From positions 186,001 through 250,000 of the forward strand of contig NZ_BOQP01000001.1 of NCBI RefSeq assembly GCF_018332715.1: DNA of 64,000 nucleotides, given 5' to 3'. The position numbers were made by a program, and so were the translations under genes. Below are positions 1 to 10,700 of this stretch, in pieces (position 1 is the first letter of the stretch; each line of letters starts with the position of its first letter). Source of the stretch: Winogradskya consettensis. GTDB lineage: Bacteria; Actinomycetota; Actinomycetes; Mycobacteriales; Micromonosporaceae. The notes beneath the pieces are model-generated. The model saw only the letters and a list, made by a program, of their open reading frames with translations. It had not been told where the DNA came from and did not search any database.

Positions 1-1
1 G

Positions 2-1641
<1,640 letters not shown>

Positions 1642-1645
<4 letters not shown>

Positions 1646-2646
1646 CGTTCTTCGAGACCGCCGTCCGCCCGGTCCTGTTCCGGGTGGGCGGCGGCGACGC
1701 CGAGCAGGCCCACGAGTTCACGCTCAAACGCCTCGCGGGCCTGAGCCCGGCCGTGCGCGCGGTCCTGCGCCGGCGCTACGCGGTGAGCGCCCCCACCGAG
1801 GTCTTCGGGGTGCGCTTCCCGAACGCCGTGGGGCTGGCCGCCGGGATGGACAAGAACGGCGTCGCGCTGCCGTCGTGGCCCGCGCTCGGCTTCGGCTTCG
1901 TCGAGGTCGGCACGGTCACCGCGAAGCCGCAGCCCGGCAACGACCGCCCCCGGCTGTTCCGGCTGCGGGACTCCGAGGCCGTGATCAACCGGATGGGCTT
2001 CAACAACGAGGGGGCCGCCGCACTGGCAGCCCGGCTGTCCGCGCTGGGTCCCATCGGCGTGCCGCTCGGCATCTCGCTGGGCAAGTCGAAGGTCACGCCG
2101 CTCGAGGAGGCGGTGCAGGACTATCTGGACTCGTACGAGCTGCTGCACGCGTACGCCGACTACATCGCGGTCAACGTGTCGTCGCCGAACACCCCCGGCC
2201 TGCGGACGCTGCAGGACAAGTCGGCGCTCGCCTCGTTGCTCGGCGCGCTGGTCGGCAAGGTCCCGGTGCTGGTGAAGATCGCTCCGGACCTGACCGAGCC
2301 GGCCGTCGCGGAGCTGCTCGAGGTCTGCCTGGCGTACGGCGCGGCCGGGGTCATCGCCACCAACACCACGCTCAGCCGTGACGGGCTCGCCGCGGCCGAC
2401 CAGCCGCGGGCGGGGGAGGCGGGTGGCCTCTCCGGGCGGCCGCTGACCGAGCGGGCGCGCAAGATCGTGCACTTCGTCCATCAGGAGACCGGCGGGAAGC
2501 TGCCGATCATCGGCGTCGGCGGGATAGCCGGGCCCGACGACGCGGCCCGCATGTTCGACGCGGGTGCGGCACTGGTCCAGCTCTACACCGGGTTCATCTA
2601 CCGAGGTCCGGGGCTCGTCAGAGCGGCCGCTCTGACGCGGACCTGA
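1642..2646 (+). CDS. pyrD: Dihydroorotate dehydrogenase (quinone), class 2
   Basis: PyrD oxidises dihydroorotate to orotate in pyrimidine synthesis and passes electrons to quinone at the membrane. The protein has 334 residues, the usual class 2 length. An N-terminal helical segment precedes the barrel, as expected for the quinone-linked class. Recognisable motifs are [13 protein letters not shown] (about residues 60-72), [23 protein letters not shown], and [11 protein letters not shown] (about residue 177). The Ser in the last motif is the class 2 catalytic base. SGRPL and IIGVGGIAG near the C-terminus bind FMN phosphate. The GTG start lies inside the carB stop (GTGA overlap). A strong hairpin terminator follows directly. 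Confidence 0.97.
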
Positions 2647-2647
2647 G

Positions 2648-2674
2648 AAAGCCCGGCTCCGGCCGGGCTTTTTT
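2648..2674 (+). terminator. Intrinsic terminator after pyrD
   Basis: AAGCCCGG (2649-2656) pairs with CCGGGCTT (2663-2670) around a short loop and is followed by a run of T. It sits 2 bases after the pyrD stop. It should separate carB-pyrD transcription from pyrF, which starts 125 bases further on. Confidence 0.8.
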
Positions 2675-2798
2675 CTGCCCTGGGCCAGCCCTGGGGAATG
2701 CCCTCCCAGGCGCTCCTGGGGCATCTGAGACGCCTTCGCATTACCAGTGACGCCGCCGCGGTGGTGTCCGCCAGCTGACACGAGAGGAAATCATCGTC

Positions 2799-3629
2799 AT
2801 GGAGAGCTTCGGAAGGCGGCTGCGCGCCGCCACGGACGCCCGCGGGCCGCTGTGCGTGGGCATCGATCCGCACCCCGCTCTGCTCGCTCAGTGGGGTCTG
2901 GAGGACGACGTCGCCGGCCTGGAACGTTTCGCCTTTACGGTCGTCGAAGCACTGGCCGATCGGGTCGCCGTACTGAAGCCGCAGTCGGCCTTCTTCGAGA
3001 GATTTGGGTCACGTGGCATCGTCGTTCTTGAGTCAACTATCCGACAGTCACGCCAGGCCGGTGTGCAGGTACTTCTCGACGTGAAGCGGGGTGACATCGG
3101 CTCGACGATGGCCGCTTACGCGAGTGCGTACCTCGATCCGGACAGTGCCCTCAGTGTCGACGCGATTACTGTGAGTCCCTATCTCGGAGTGGGCTCCCTG
3201 GCCCCCGCATTCGATCTTGCGACCGCTCACGGGGCCGGTGTCTTCGTTCTCGCGCTGACGTCAAATCCGGAAGGACCGGAGGTTCAGCACGCCGTCACCG
3301 CAGCCGGAAAGACCGTCGCGCAGACCGTCATCGACGAGATTTCCCAGCTCAACGCGGGTGCGGACGGTCTCGGAAGTTTCGGTCTCGTGGTCGGTGCGAC
3401 GATCGGGGAGACCGGTCACGACCTTTCCAAGGTCAACGGGCCGCTGCTCGCTCCGGGCCTCGGCGCGCAGGGCGGAGACCCCGCCGGACTGCGAGCGATC
3501 TTCGGCGAAAGTCTGCGGAACGTGCTGCCCTCGTACTCACGCGAGGTCCTCTCGGCGGGCCCCGATGTGGCCGCGCTGCAGGCCGCGGCGGATCGCGCTC
3601 AGGCCGCCTGCCGGGCCGTGATCGGGTGA
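2799..3629 (+). CDS. pyrF: Orotidine 5'-phosphate decarboxylase (long, subfamily 2)
   Basis: PyrF converts OMP to UMP, the last step of UMP synthesis. The 276 residues match the long subfamily found in actinobacteria. The catalytic loop DVKRGDIGSTMAAYA (about residues 94-108) carries the Lys and Asp pair. CVGIDPHPALL near residue 20 and KPQSAFFERFG near residue 65 are also typical. The ATG is preceded by GAGAGGAAATCATC, a usable ribosome binding site. A terminator lies upstream, so pyrF probably has its own promoter in the 150-base gap, although I could not identify one with confidence. Codon use here mixes GC-ending and T-ending codons more than pyrD does. Confidence 0.96.
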   Translation: MESFGRRLRAATDARGPLCVGIDPHPALLAQWGLEDDVAGLERFAFTVVEALADRVAVLKPQSAFFERFGSRGIVVLESTIRQSRQAGVQVLLDVKRGDIGSTMAAYASAYLDPDSALSVDAITVSPYLGVGSLAPAFDLATAHGAGVFVLALTSNPEGPEVQHAVTAAGKTVAQTVIDEISQLNAGADGLGSFGLVVGATIGETGHDLSKVNGPLLAPGLGAQGGDPAGLRAIFGESLRNVLPSYSREVLSAGPDVAALQAAADRAQAACRAVIG

Positions 3630-3680
3630 AACGGCCTGCCTAGCAGGCCCGGCCCCACCGGGGTGAGGGGTACCCCCACG

Positions 3681-3745
3681 TTGCCGAAAGCGCCATTGAC
3701 CGCTAGTTTTCCCGGCGCCGGGAACCACATGCCCCTTTGGTTCCC
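3681..3745 (+). promoter_or_regulatory. Candidate mihF promoter and palindromic leader
   Basis: TTGCCG (3681-3686) and TAGTTT (3704-3709) are separated by 17 bases and form a plausible housekeeping-sigma promoter. A perfect 16-base palindrome, TTCCCGGCGCCGGGAA (3709-3724), overlaps the expected transcription start. Its right arm can alternatively pair with a later TGGTTCCC (3738-3745) through GGGAACCA (3720-3727). The site could be an operator or a leader hairpin. No protein is assigned to it. Confidence 0.45.
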
Positions 3746-3813
3746 TGGCACACCACGTTTCACAGAAGTGCCGGTATTGAACTACTGGCGCGATAGGGAC
3801 CTGAGGAGAACTG

Positions 3814-4131
3814 GTGCCGCTCCCGTCACTGAGCCCCGAGCAGCGTAAAGCCGCGCTGGAGAAGGCTGCGGAGATTCGTAAGGCCCGTGCTGAGCTGAAG
3901 GATCAGCTCAAGCAGGGCAAGACCACCCTCGCCGCCGTGCTCGACCGGGCCGAGGGCGACGACGTCGTCGGCAAGCTGAAGGTCTCGGCCGTGCTTCAGG
4001 CACTGCCGGGCATCGGCAAGATCCGGGCCACCCAGATCATGGAGAAGCTCAAGATCGCCGACAGCCGTCGCCTGCGTGGCCTTGGCGAGCAGCAGCGTAA
4101 GGCCCTCCTGGGGGAGTTCGCTGCGAACTGA
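3814..4131 (+). CDS. mihF: Integration host factor, actinobacterial type
   Basis: This 105-residue basic protein belongs to the mIHF family of actinobacterial nucleoid-associated proteins. It is unrelated in sequence to proteobacterial IHF. The N-terminal half is a charged helical segment. The C-terminal half has LPGIGKIRATQIMEKLKIADSR (from about residue 68), the helix-two-turns-helix DNA-binding unit with the G-I-G-K DNA-backbone loop. The GTG start is preceded by GAGGAGAA. It is followed 26 bases later by gmk and then rpoZ, the usual actinobacterial order, so the three are probably one transcript. Confidence 0.93.
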   Translation: MPLPSLSPEQRKAALEKAAEIRKARAELKDQLKQGKTTLAAVLDRAEGDDVVGKLKVSAVLQALPGIGKIRATQIMEKLKIADSRRLRGLGEQQRKALLGEFAAN

Positions 4132-4157
4132 CTCTTCGGCTCGTGTAGTAATGAGCC

Positions 4158-4754
4158 GTGAGCATGGATGACGACGCGCGCCCGGCAGCCCGCCTCACCG
4201 TCCTTTCCGGCCCTTCCGGGGTCGGCAAGGACAGCGTGATCGAGCTGATCCGGGCGCGCTCGCCGTGGATCAAGTTGTCTGTGTCGGTGACGACCCGCAA
4301 GAAGCGCGACTACGAGACGGATGGCGAGCATTACCACTTCGTCACCCGTTCGGAGTTCCAGCGCCTCGTCGAGGGCGACCAGTTGCTCGAGTGGGCAGAA
4401 TTCGCGGGGAACCTCTACGGGACCCCGCGGGCCCAGGTCGAAGGCTGGATCGCGCAGGGCCGTCCGGTCCTGTTGAAGATCGACTTGCAGGGGGCGCGCC
4501 AGGTGCGCGCCACGATGCCGGACGCACAACTTGTATTCCTGGCCCCGCCGAGTGTGGAAGAACTCCGCCGCCGACTTGTCGGCCGCGGAACCGATGACGA
4601 GGACACCATCCGCCGGCGCCTGGCGCACGCGGATGAGGAACTGGCCGCAGAGAAGGAGTTTGACCGGACGGTCGTGAACGACTTCGTCGAGCGTGCGGCC
4701 GATGAGCTGGTAGGATTGCTCGGTTCGTCATTTCTGACTCCCGAACAGCTTTAG
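4158..4754 (+). CDS. gmk: Guanylate kinase
   Basis: Gmk phosphorylates GMP to GDP with ATP. The 198 residues include [15 protein letters not shown] (about residues 12-26). The P-loop there reads GKDS rather than the usual GKS or GKT, so the hydroxyl residue comes one position late. [13 protein letters not shown] and EHYHFV form the GMP-binding region, [13 protein letters not shown] follows, and [13 protein letters not shown] is the central strand and helix. The start is GTG at 4158; an in-frame ATG at 4164 is equally possible. The gene lies 12 bases upstream of rpoZ. Confidence 0.95.
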   Translation: MSMDDDARPAARLTVLSGPSGVGKDSVIELIRARSPWIKLSVSVTTRKKRDYETDGEHYHFVTRSEFQRLVEGDQLLEWAEFAGNLYGTPRAQVEGWIAQGRPVLLKIDLQGARQVRATMPDAQLVFLAPPSVEELRRRLVGRGTDDEDTIRRRLAHADEELAAEKEFDRTVVNDFVERAADELVGLLGSSFLTPEQL

Positions 4755-4766
4755 GTAGGTCAATTC

Positions 4767-5030
4767 GTGGGAACCATCGCCAACCCCGAAGGCATCACCA
4801 ACCCGCCGATCGACGAGCTGCTCGACAAGACCTCGTCGAAGTACTCGCTGGTGATCTTCGCGGCCAAGCGCGCCCGCCAGGTCAACGCGTACTACAGCCA
4901 GCTCGGTGAGGGCCTCCTCGAATACGTCGGTCCCCTCGTGGAGACCACGCCGCAGGAGAAGCCGCTCTCGATCGCGATGCGCGAGATCAACGCCGGGCTG
5001 CTCACCGCCGAGGCGACCGACAACCCCTGA
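4767..5030 (+). CDS. rpoZ: DNA-directed RNA polymerase omega subunit
   Basis: The omega subunit supports assembly of RNA polymerase by holding the C-terminus of beta-prime. It has 87 residues with the family signature: [26 protein letters not shown] (residues about 16-41), then a C-terminal [13 protein letters not shown] segment. The GTG start follows TAGGTAGGTC, close to the gmk stop. A hairpin with a T-run follows, closing the mihF-gmk-rpoZ unit. Confidence 0.96.
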   Translation: MGTIANPEGITNPPIDELLDKTSSKYSLVIFAAKRARQVNAYYSQLGEGLLEYVGPLVETTPQEKPLSIAMREINAGLLTAEATDNP

Positions 5031-5046
5031 TCTTTCTCTCTTTGTT

Positions 5047-5085
5047 GGGCCCGTGACCGCTTCTGCGTGCGCGGGCCGCTTTTTT
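5047..5085 (+). terminator. Intrinsic terminator after rpoZ
   Basis: GGCCCG (5048-5053) pairs with CGGGCC (5072-5077), followed by a run of seven T. It lies between rpoZ and coaBC. Confidence 0.7.
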
Positions 5086-5095
5086 GGGGGTACGG

Positions 5096-6331
5096 ATGGC
5101 CGAGGTCGTGCTCGGGGTGTGCGGCGGGATCGCCGCCTACAAGGCGTGTGAGCTGCTGCGCCTGTTCACCGAGTCGGGGCACTCCGTCCGGGTGGTGCCC
5201 ACCGCGTCCGCGCTGAAGTTCGTCGGCGCTCCCACCTGGGCGGCGTTGTCCGGCAAGCCGGTCGCCACCGAGGTCTGGGACGACGTGCACGAGGTGCCGC
5301 ACGTGCGGATCGGGCGGTCGGCCGATCTCGTTGTCGTCGCCCCCGCCACCGCGGACATCCTCGCCAGGGCCGCGCACGGGCTCGCCGACGACCTGCTCAC
5401 CAACACGCTGCTGACCGCCACCTGCCCGGTCGTCTTCGCTCCGGCGATGCACACCGAGATGTGGGAGAACCCGGCCACGCAGGCCAACGTGGCGACGCTG
5501 CGCTCGCGCGGGGCGATCGTCATCGAGCCGGCGGTGGGGCGGCTGACCGGTGCCGACACCGGCAGGGGCCGGCTTCCCGACCCCGCCTCGATCTTCTCGA
5601 CGGCCCTGCACGTGCTCTCCCGACGCGTTCCTGATCTCGCGGGCCGTCACGTGGTCGTCACCGCCGGGGGCACCCGGGAGCCCCTCGACCCGGTCCGGTT
5701 CCTCGGCAACCGTTCCTCCGGCAAACAGGGTTACGCGCTCGCGTCATCGGCCGTGGCCCGGGGCGCACGGGTAACGCTGGTTGCGGCGAACGTCACTCTG
5801 CCCGTCCCGGCCGGCGTCGATCTGGTCACGGTTGGCACCACCGAGGAGCTCCGCAAGGCCACGGTTTCCGCCGCTGCGGATTCCGACGTCGTGGTCATGG
5901 CCGCCGCTCCCGCCGACTTCCGGCCCGCCTCGGTGGCCGAGAAGAAGATCAAAAAGAGCGACGACGGCGGCGAACCCGTGCTCGAACTGATCACCAACCC
6001 GGATATAGCGGCCGAGCTGGGCGCGGCCAAACGCCCAGGTCAGCTGCTTGTGGCCTTCGCGGCCGAGACCCACGACGCGCTGGAGAACGCCCGCGGCAAG
6101 CTCGCCCGCAAGCGCGCCGACCTGATCGTCGTCAACGAGGTCGGCACCGATCTGGTCTTCGGCGCCGATGACAACACGGTGACCATTCTGGGCGCCGACG
6201 GCACCACCATCACCCTCGGTAAACTCCCTAAAGCCGATGTGGCTGATGCGATATGGGACGAGGTCGTGTTGCGGTTGGCCTCGCGGTTCGGCCACGATGG
6301 GACCCCGCAGGACCGGACCAGCGGTCCTTGA
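5096..6331 (+). CDS. coaBC: Bifunctional phosphopantothenoylcysteine decarboxylase / phosphopantothenate-cysteine ligase
   Basis: CoaBC carries out two successive steps of coenzyme A synthesis. The N-terminal CoaC half (about residues 1-180) is a flavoprotein with GVCGGIAAYK at the start, the catalytic His region DDVHEVPHVRIGRSADLVVVAPATA, and PAMHTEMWENPATQ. The C-terminal CoaB half opens with VTAGGTREPLDPVRFLGNRSSGKQG (around residue 187) and has VAEKKIKKSDDG, the lysine-rich loop. I place the start at ATG 5096; an upstream in-frame TTG at 5084 lies inside the rpoZ terminator T-run and is unlikely. The 411-residue length is normal. Confidence 0.96.
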   Translation: MAEVVLGVCGGIAAYKACELLRLFTESGHSVRVVPTASALKFVGAPTWAALSGKPVATEVWDDVHEVPHVRIGRSADLVVVAPATADILARAAHGLADDLLTNTLLTATCPVVFAPAMHTEMWENPATQANVATLRSRGAIVIEPAVGRLTGADTGRGRLPDPASIFSTALHVLSRRVPDLAGRHVVVTAGGTREPLDPVRFLGNRSSGKQGYALASSAVARGARVTLVAANVTLPVPAGVDLVTVGTTEELRKATVSAAADSDVVVMAAAPADFRPASVAEKKIKKSDDGGEPVLELITNPDIAAELGAAKRPGQLLVAFAAETHDALENARGKLARKRADLIVVNEVGTDLVFGADDNTVTILGADGTTITLGKLPKADVADAIWDEVVLRLASRFGHDGTPQDRTSGP

Positions 6332-6385
6332 GCCGTGGTGACTACACTGCCGCGGAACGAACCTTCGACGAATCTGAGGAGCACC

Positions 6386-7576
6386 GTGGCACGCCGCCTG
6401 TTCACTTCCGAGTCGGTCACGGAAGGCCACCCGGACAAGATTGCTGACCAGATCAGCGACGGAATTCTCGACGCCCTGCTCACGCAGGACCCCCGCAGCC
6501 GCGTCGCGGTGGAGACGCTGATCACGACCGGTCAGGTGCACGTCGCCGGAGAGGTGACGACCCAGGCGTACGCCGACATCCCCAGCATCGTGCGCGAAAC
6601 GATCCTCGGGATCGGCTACGACTCGTCGAAGAAGGGATTCGACGGCGCCTCCTGTGGCGTCAGCGTCTCCATCGGCTCCCAGTCGCCCGACATCGCCCAG
6701 GGCGTGGACAGCGCCGTCGAGCTGCGTGAAGGCAACTCGGAGCACGTCCTCGACGCCCAGGGCGCCGGCGACCAGGGCATGATGTTCGGCTTCGCCTGCT
6801 CGGAAACCCCCGAGCTGATGCCGCTGCCGATCGCGCTGGCCCACCGCCTCGCCCGCCGCCTCTCGGCCGCGCGCAAGGACGGCACCATCCCCTACCTGCG
6901 CCCCGACGGCAAGACCCAGGTCACCATCGAGTACGACGGCCTGCGCCCCGTCCGCCTCGACACGGTCGTCGTGTCCTCGCAGCACGCCGCGGACATCTCG
7001 CTCGAGTCGCTGCTCACTCCCGATGTCCGTGAGCACGTCATCGGCCCCGAGCTCGAAGCCCTGGGCATCGACACCGAGGGCTACCGCCTCCTGGTGAACC
7101 CGACCGGCCGCTTCGAGATCGGCGGCCCGATGGGCGACGCCGGCCTCACCGGCCGCAAGATCATCGTCGACACCTACGGCGGCTACGCCCGCCACGGCGG
7201 CGGCGCCTTCTCCGGCAAGGACCCGTCGAAGGTCGACCGCTCCGCTGCGTATGCCATGCGCTGGGTCGCCAAGAACGTCGTCGCGGCCGGCCTCGCCGAG
7301 CGCTGCGAGACCCAGGTCGCCTACGCGATTGGCAAGGCCCACCCGGTCAGCCTCTTCGTCGAGACCTTCGGCACCGAGACCGTCCCCGTGGACCAGATCG
7401 AGAAGGCCATCAACGCCGTCTTCGACCTCCGCCCGGCCGCCATCATCCGCGACCTCGACCTGATGCGCCCCATCTACCAGCAGACCGCCGCCTACGGCCA
7501 CTTCGGCCGCGAGCTCCCCGAGCTGCTCTGGGAAAACACGGACCGCGCCGCGGACCTCAAGAACGCCGCTGCCTGA
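6386..7576 (+). CDS. metK: S-adenosylmethionine synthase
   Basis: MetK makes S-adenosylmethionine from methionine and ATP. I start the gene at GTG 6386, which has GAGGAG five bases upstream and gives the conserved N-terminus [24 protein letters not shown]. An in-frame GTG at 6335 would add 17 unconserved residues. Key motifs are GHPDKI (ATP-binding His), [10 protein letters not shown] (about residues 125-134), and [11 protein letters not shown] followed by [19 protein letters not shown]. The length of 396 residues is typical. The coaBC-metK-priA order is common in actinobacteria. Confidence 0.97.
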   Translation: MARRLFTSESVTEGHPDKIADQISDGILDALLTQDPRSRVAVETLITTGQVHVAGEVTTQAYADIPSIVRETILGIGYDSSKKGFDGASCGVSVSIGSQSPDIAQGVDSAVELREGNSEHVLDAQGAGDQGMMFGFACSETPELMPLPIALAHRLARRLSAARKDGTIPYLRPDGKTQVTIEYDGLRPVRLDTVVVSSQHAADISLESLLTPDVREHVIGPELEALGIDTEGYRLLVNPTGRFEIGGPMGDAGLTGRKIIVDTYGGYARHGGGAFSGKDPSKVDRSAAYAMRWVAKNVVAAGLAERCETQVAYAIGKAHPVSLFVETFGTETVPVDQIEKAINAVFDLRPAAIIRDLDLMRPIYQQTAAYGHFGRELPELLWENTDRAADLKNAAA

Positions 7577-7707
7577 CCTTGGCAGTCTGACTCTTGGCAC
7601 AGCGAACGGGTGTCCCTGCCTCCACGGCCGGGGCACCCGCTCTGTTTCCCCCAGCCTCTACCCCGGCCGCATCCCCGGCCGCTCCACTGCCGGGGATGGC
7701 CGCGGAG

Positions 7708-7716
7708 TTATCCACA
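7708..7716 (+). promoter_or_regulatory. DnaA box (TTATCCACA) upstream of probable priA start
   Basis: This is a perfect match to the classical DnaA box, inside the 14-mer GTTATCCACAGGGG (7707-7720). The same 14-mer occurs at 35057-35070 (inverted) and 36095-36108. It lies about 40 bases before the GTG at 7759 that I take as the priA start. Confidence 0.55.
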
Positions 7717-7758
7717 GGGGTGGCGCAACCTGTCGTACCCCGGCGGCAGAATAAAAAG

Positions 7759-10700
7759 GTGCCGGCGAAACAGCGCGACCGCGAACCCGCCCCGACCCTC
7801 CCGGTCGCCCGCGTCTCCGTCGACGTCCCGCTGCCCCACCTCGACCGCCCCTTCGACTACCTCGTCTCCGCCGCCGACGACGCCGCAGCCCAGCCCGGCG
7901 TCCGCGTGAAGGTCCGCTTCGCCGGCCAACTCGTCAACGGCTACCTCCTCGAACGAGCCGACTCCAGCACCCACGCCAAACTCGCCTACCTAGAAAAAGT
8001 CATCTCCCCCGAGCAGATCCTCGACCCCGAAATCGCCCGCCTCGCCCGAGCCACCGCCGACCGCTACGCCGGCAACCTCTCCGACATCCTCCGCCTGGCC
8101 ATCCCCCCACGCCACGCCCGCGTCGAAGCCGAACCCACCCCCGACGCCGTCCCCGGTGACGCCCCGCCGGCGGGTGATGAGCCGCTTCCGGGTGGCGGTT
8201 TGCCCGGGGGTGGCGGTTTGCCCGCCGGCGGTGAGTTGGCTCCGGGTGCTGAATCGCTTACGGGTGGCGGATTACCTGCGGGTGGCGGGTCGCTTTCGGG
8301 TAGCGGGTTGCCTGCGGGGGGTGAGTCGCTTCCGGGTGTCGGGTCGCTTCCGAGGTCTGGTCCGACTTCTGATTTCGCTTCATCGCACGACCCGGCTGAC
8401 TCCGGGGCGAGCCCGGACCTCGTGACGCTCCCGCCCACTTCCCCGTCGGCCCCGGGTCTCGGGGCAGCCAGCGGTCGTGAGCAGACATCCGCCGATTCGC
8501 CATCGCAGCCGGCTGCGGAGCCACAGCCCTCTGCCCCGGTAGAGCGATCGGTCCGCGCGTCCTCGAGCACACGTGGTTCGGTCACCGATCCAGCGTCGCG
8601 CACACACCTTGTGCCGTCAGCGAGCGGCAATCTGCCTTCGGCTCCCACATCGCTTTCTGATTCGGCCCCGCTTCCTGACTCCGAACCCGGCCCCGGTTCC
8701 ACTCCTGGTCCCGCGTCGGATACTGGTCCCGCGCTGGGCTCTGCCTCCGCGCCCGGCGTCGCGCCGGGCTCTGATCCCACGCCCGATCTCGCGCTTGGCG
8801 TCGCGCCGGGCTCTGATCTGACGCCCGTTTTCGCGCGTGGCGTCGCGCTGCGCTCCGATCTCGCGCCTGGCTCTGCTCCTGGGCCTGGGGTCGGGCTGGG
8901 CTCTGAGCAGGTACACGCCGACCAGACGCTCGAATCGTCCGATCTGGATTCCACGCCTGATCTCGCGCTGGGCGCTGCCTCCGGGCCTGGTGTCGCGCTG
9001 AGCGCTGATCTCCCGCCTGGTTCTGTCTCTGGGCCTGGTGGCAGGTTGAGCGCTGATCGCACGGCTGATCTCGCGCCGGGTTCTGCCTCTGGGCCTGGTG
9101 GCAGGCCGAGCTCTGATCCTGCGCCTGATCTCCCGCCTGGCTCTGCCTCAGCGCCCGTCGTGTTGAGCTCTGATCCCGTGCCTGGTGTAGCGGTGGGTTC
9201 TGCGCCTGGGCCTGGTGTCGGGCGGGGCTCTGATGCTGCGCCCGGTTCTGGGGCGGTGTCGGGTGGGGGGCCGCAGTGGGCTGACTATCCGGCCGGGGTG
9301 GCTTTTCTGCATGCGTTGGAGCAGGGGCGGGATGCTCGGGCTGTCTGGTCGGCGCTGCCTGGGGAGGATTGGGCTGCTCGGATTGCGGAGGCTGCGGCGG
9401 CGACCGTTCGGGGTGGGCGGGGTGTGGTGGTGGTGGTGCCGGATGCGCGGGATCTTGAGCGGTTGGATCGGGCTCTGGGGAGGGTGCTCGGGGTGGGGCG
9501 GCATGTGGCGTTGAATGCTGCGGCTGGGCCTTCGGAGCGGTATCGGCGGTTTTTGGCGGCCAGTCGGCATCGGGTGCCGGTGGTGGTGGGGACCCGGGCG
9601 GCGATGTTTGCTCCGGTTGCCGATCTGGGGCTGGTTGTTATCTGGGATGACGGGGATGACCTGCATGCCGAGCCTCGGGCTCCTTATCCGCATGCGCGGG
9701 AGGTGTTGCTGACCCGGGCTCAGATGGCGGGGTGTGCTGCGCTTGTGGGGGGCTTCGCGCGTACGGGCGAGGGGCAGTTGCTTCTTGAGACCGGGTGGGC
9801 GAAGGAGATTGTGGCGGGGCGGGACATGGTTCGGGATCGGTGTCCGGCTATTGCTCCTACGGGGGATGATCCGCAGCTGGCTCGGGATCCGGGGGCGGCT
9901 ACGGCGCGGTTGCCGAGTTTGGCGTGGCAGGCGGCTCGGCAGGCGTTGAAGGACGGGGCTCCGGTTCTTGTTCAGGTGCCTCGGCGGGGGTATCTGCCGT
10001 CGATCGCTTGTGGGGAGTGCCGGACGCCGGCTCGGTGTCCGCACTGTTCCGGGCCGCTCGGATTGGCGGGGGCGCGGGATGTCCCTACCTGTCACTGGTG
10101 TGGGCGGGCTGCGGCGGACTATGCGTGTCCGGCTTGTGGGGGGCGGCGGCTTCGGGCTTCCGTGACGGGGGCGCGGCGGACGGCGGAGGAGCTGGGGCGG
10201 GCGTTTGCCGGGGTTCCCGTGAAGACGTCGGGGCGGGACGAGATTCTGGACACCGTTCCCGGGACGGCGGCTCTGGTGGTGGCTACGCCGGGGGCTGAGC
10301 CGGTGGCCGAGGGCGGGTACGGCGCGGTTCTCCTGCTCGACTCGTGGGCGTTGCTGAGCCGGGCCGATCTGCGGGCTGCGGAGGAGACGATGCGGCGGTG
10401 GTTGTCGGCGGCGGCTTTGGCGCGGCCGGCGAAACAGGGTGGGCGGGTGGTGGTGGTGGCCGACGGGTCGCTGGCTCCCGTTCAAGCTTTGCTGCGGTGG
10501 GATCCGGGGTGGTTCGCGAGCCGGGAGCTGGCGGAGCGGCGGGAGCTGGGGTTCCCGCCCGCGGCGCGGTTCGTGAGTTTGACCGGGAGGACGGAGGCCG
10601 TGAACGAGTTGCTGGAGGTTGCCCAGCTGCCCGATGTCGCGGAGATTCTCGGGCCGGTGCCGGCGGCGGAGGATCAGGAACGCATGCTCGTCCGGGTGCC

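Noticed and set aside
5744..7636. 630-codon minus-strand frame over coaBC and metK
   Set aside because: Composition of a complement frame (Val/Gly/Asp/His-rich) with no homology; both + strand genes are certain.
7594..7758. Upstream extension of PriA to TTG 7594
   Set aside because: Contains TTA, CAA, AAT and AAA codons unusual for neighbouring genes, no ribosome binding site, and no conserved residues; a start at 7759 is preferred, though not proven.
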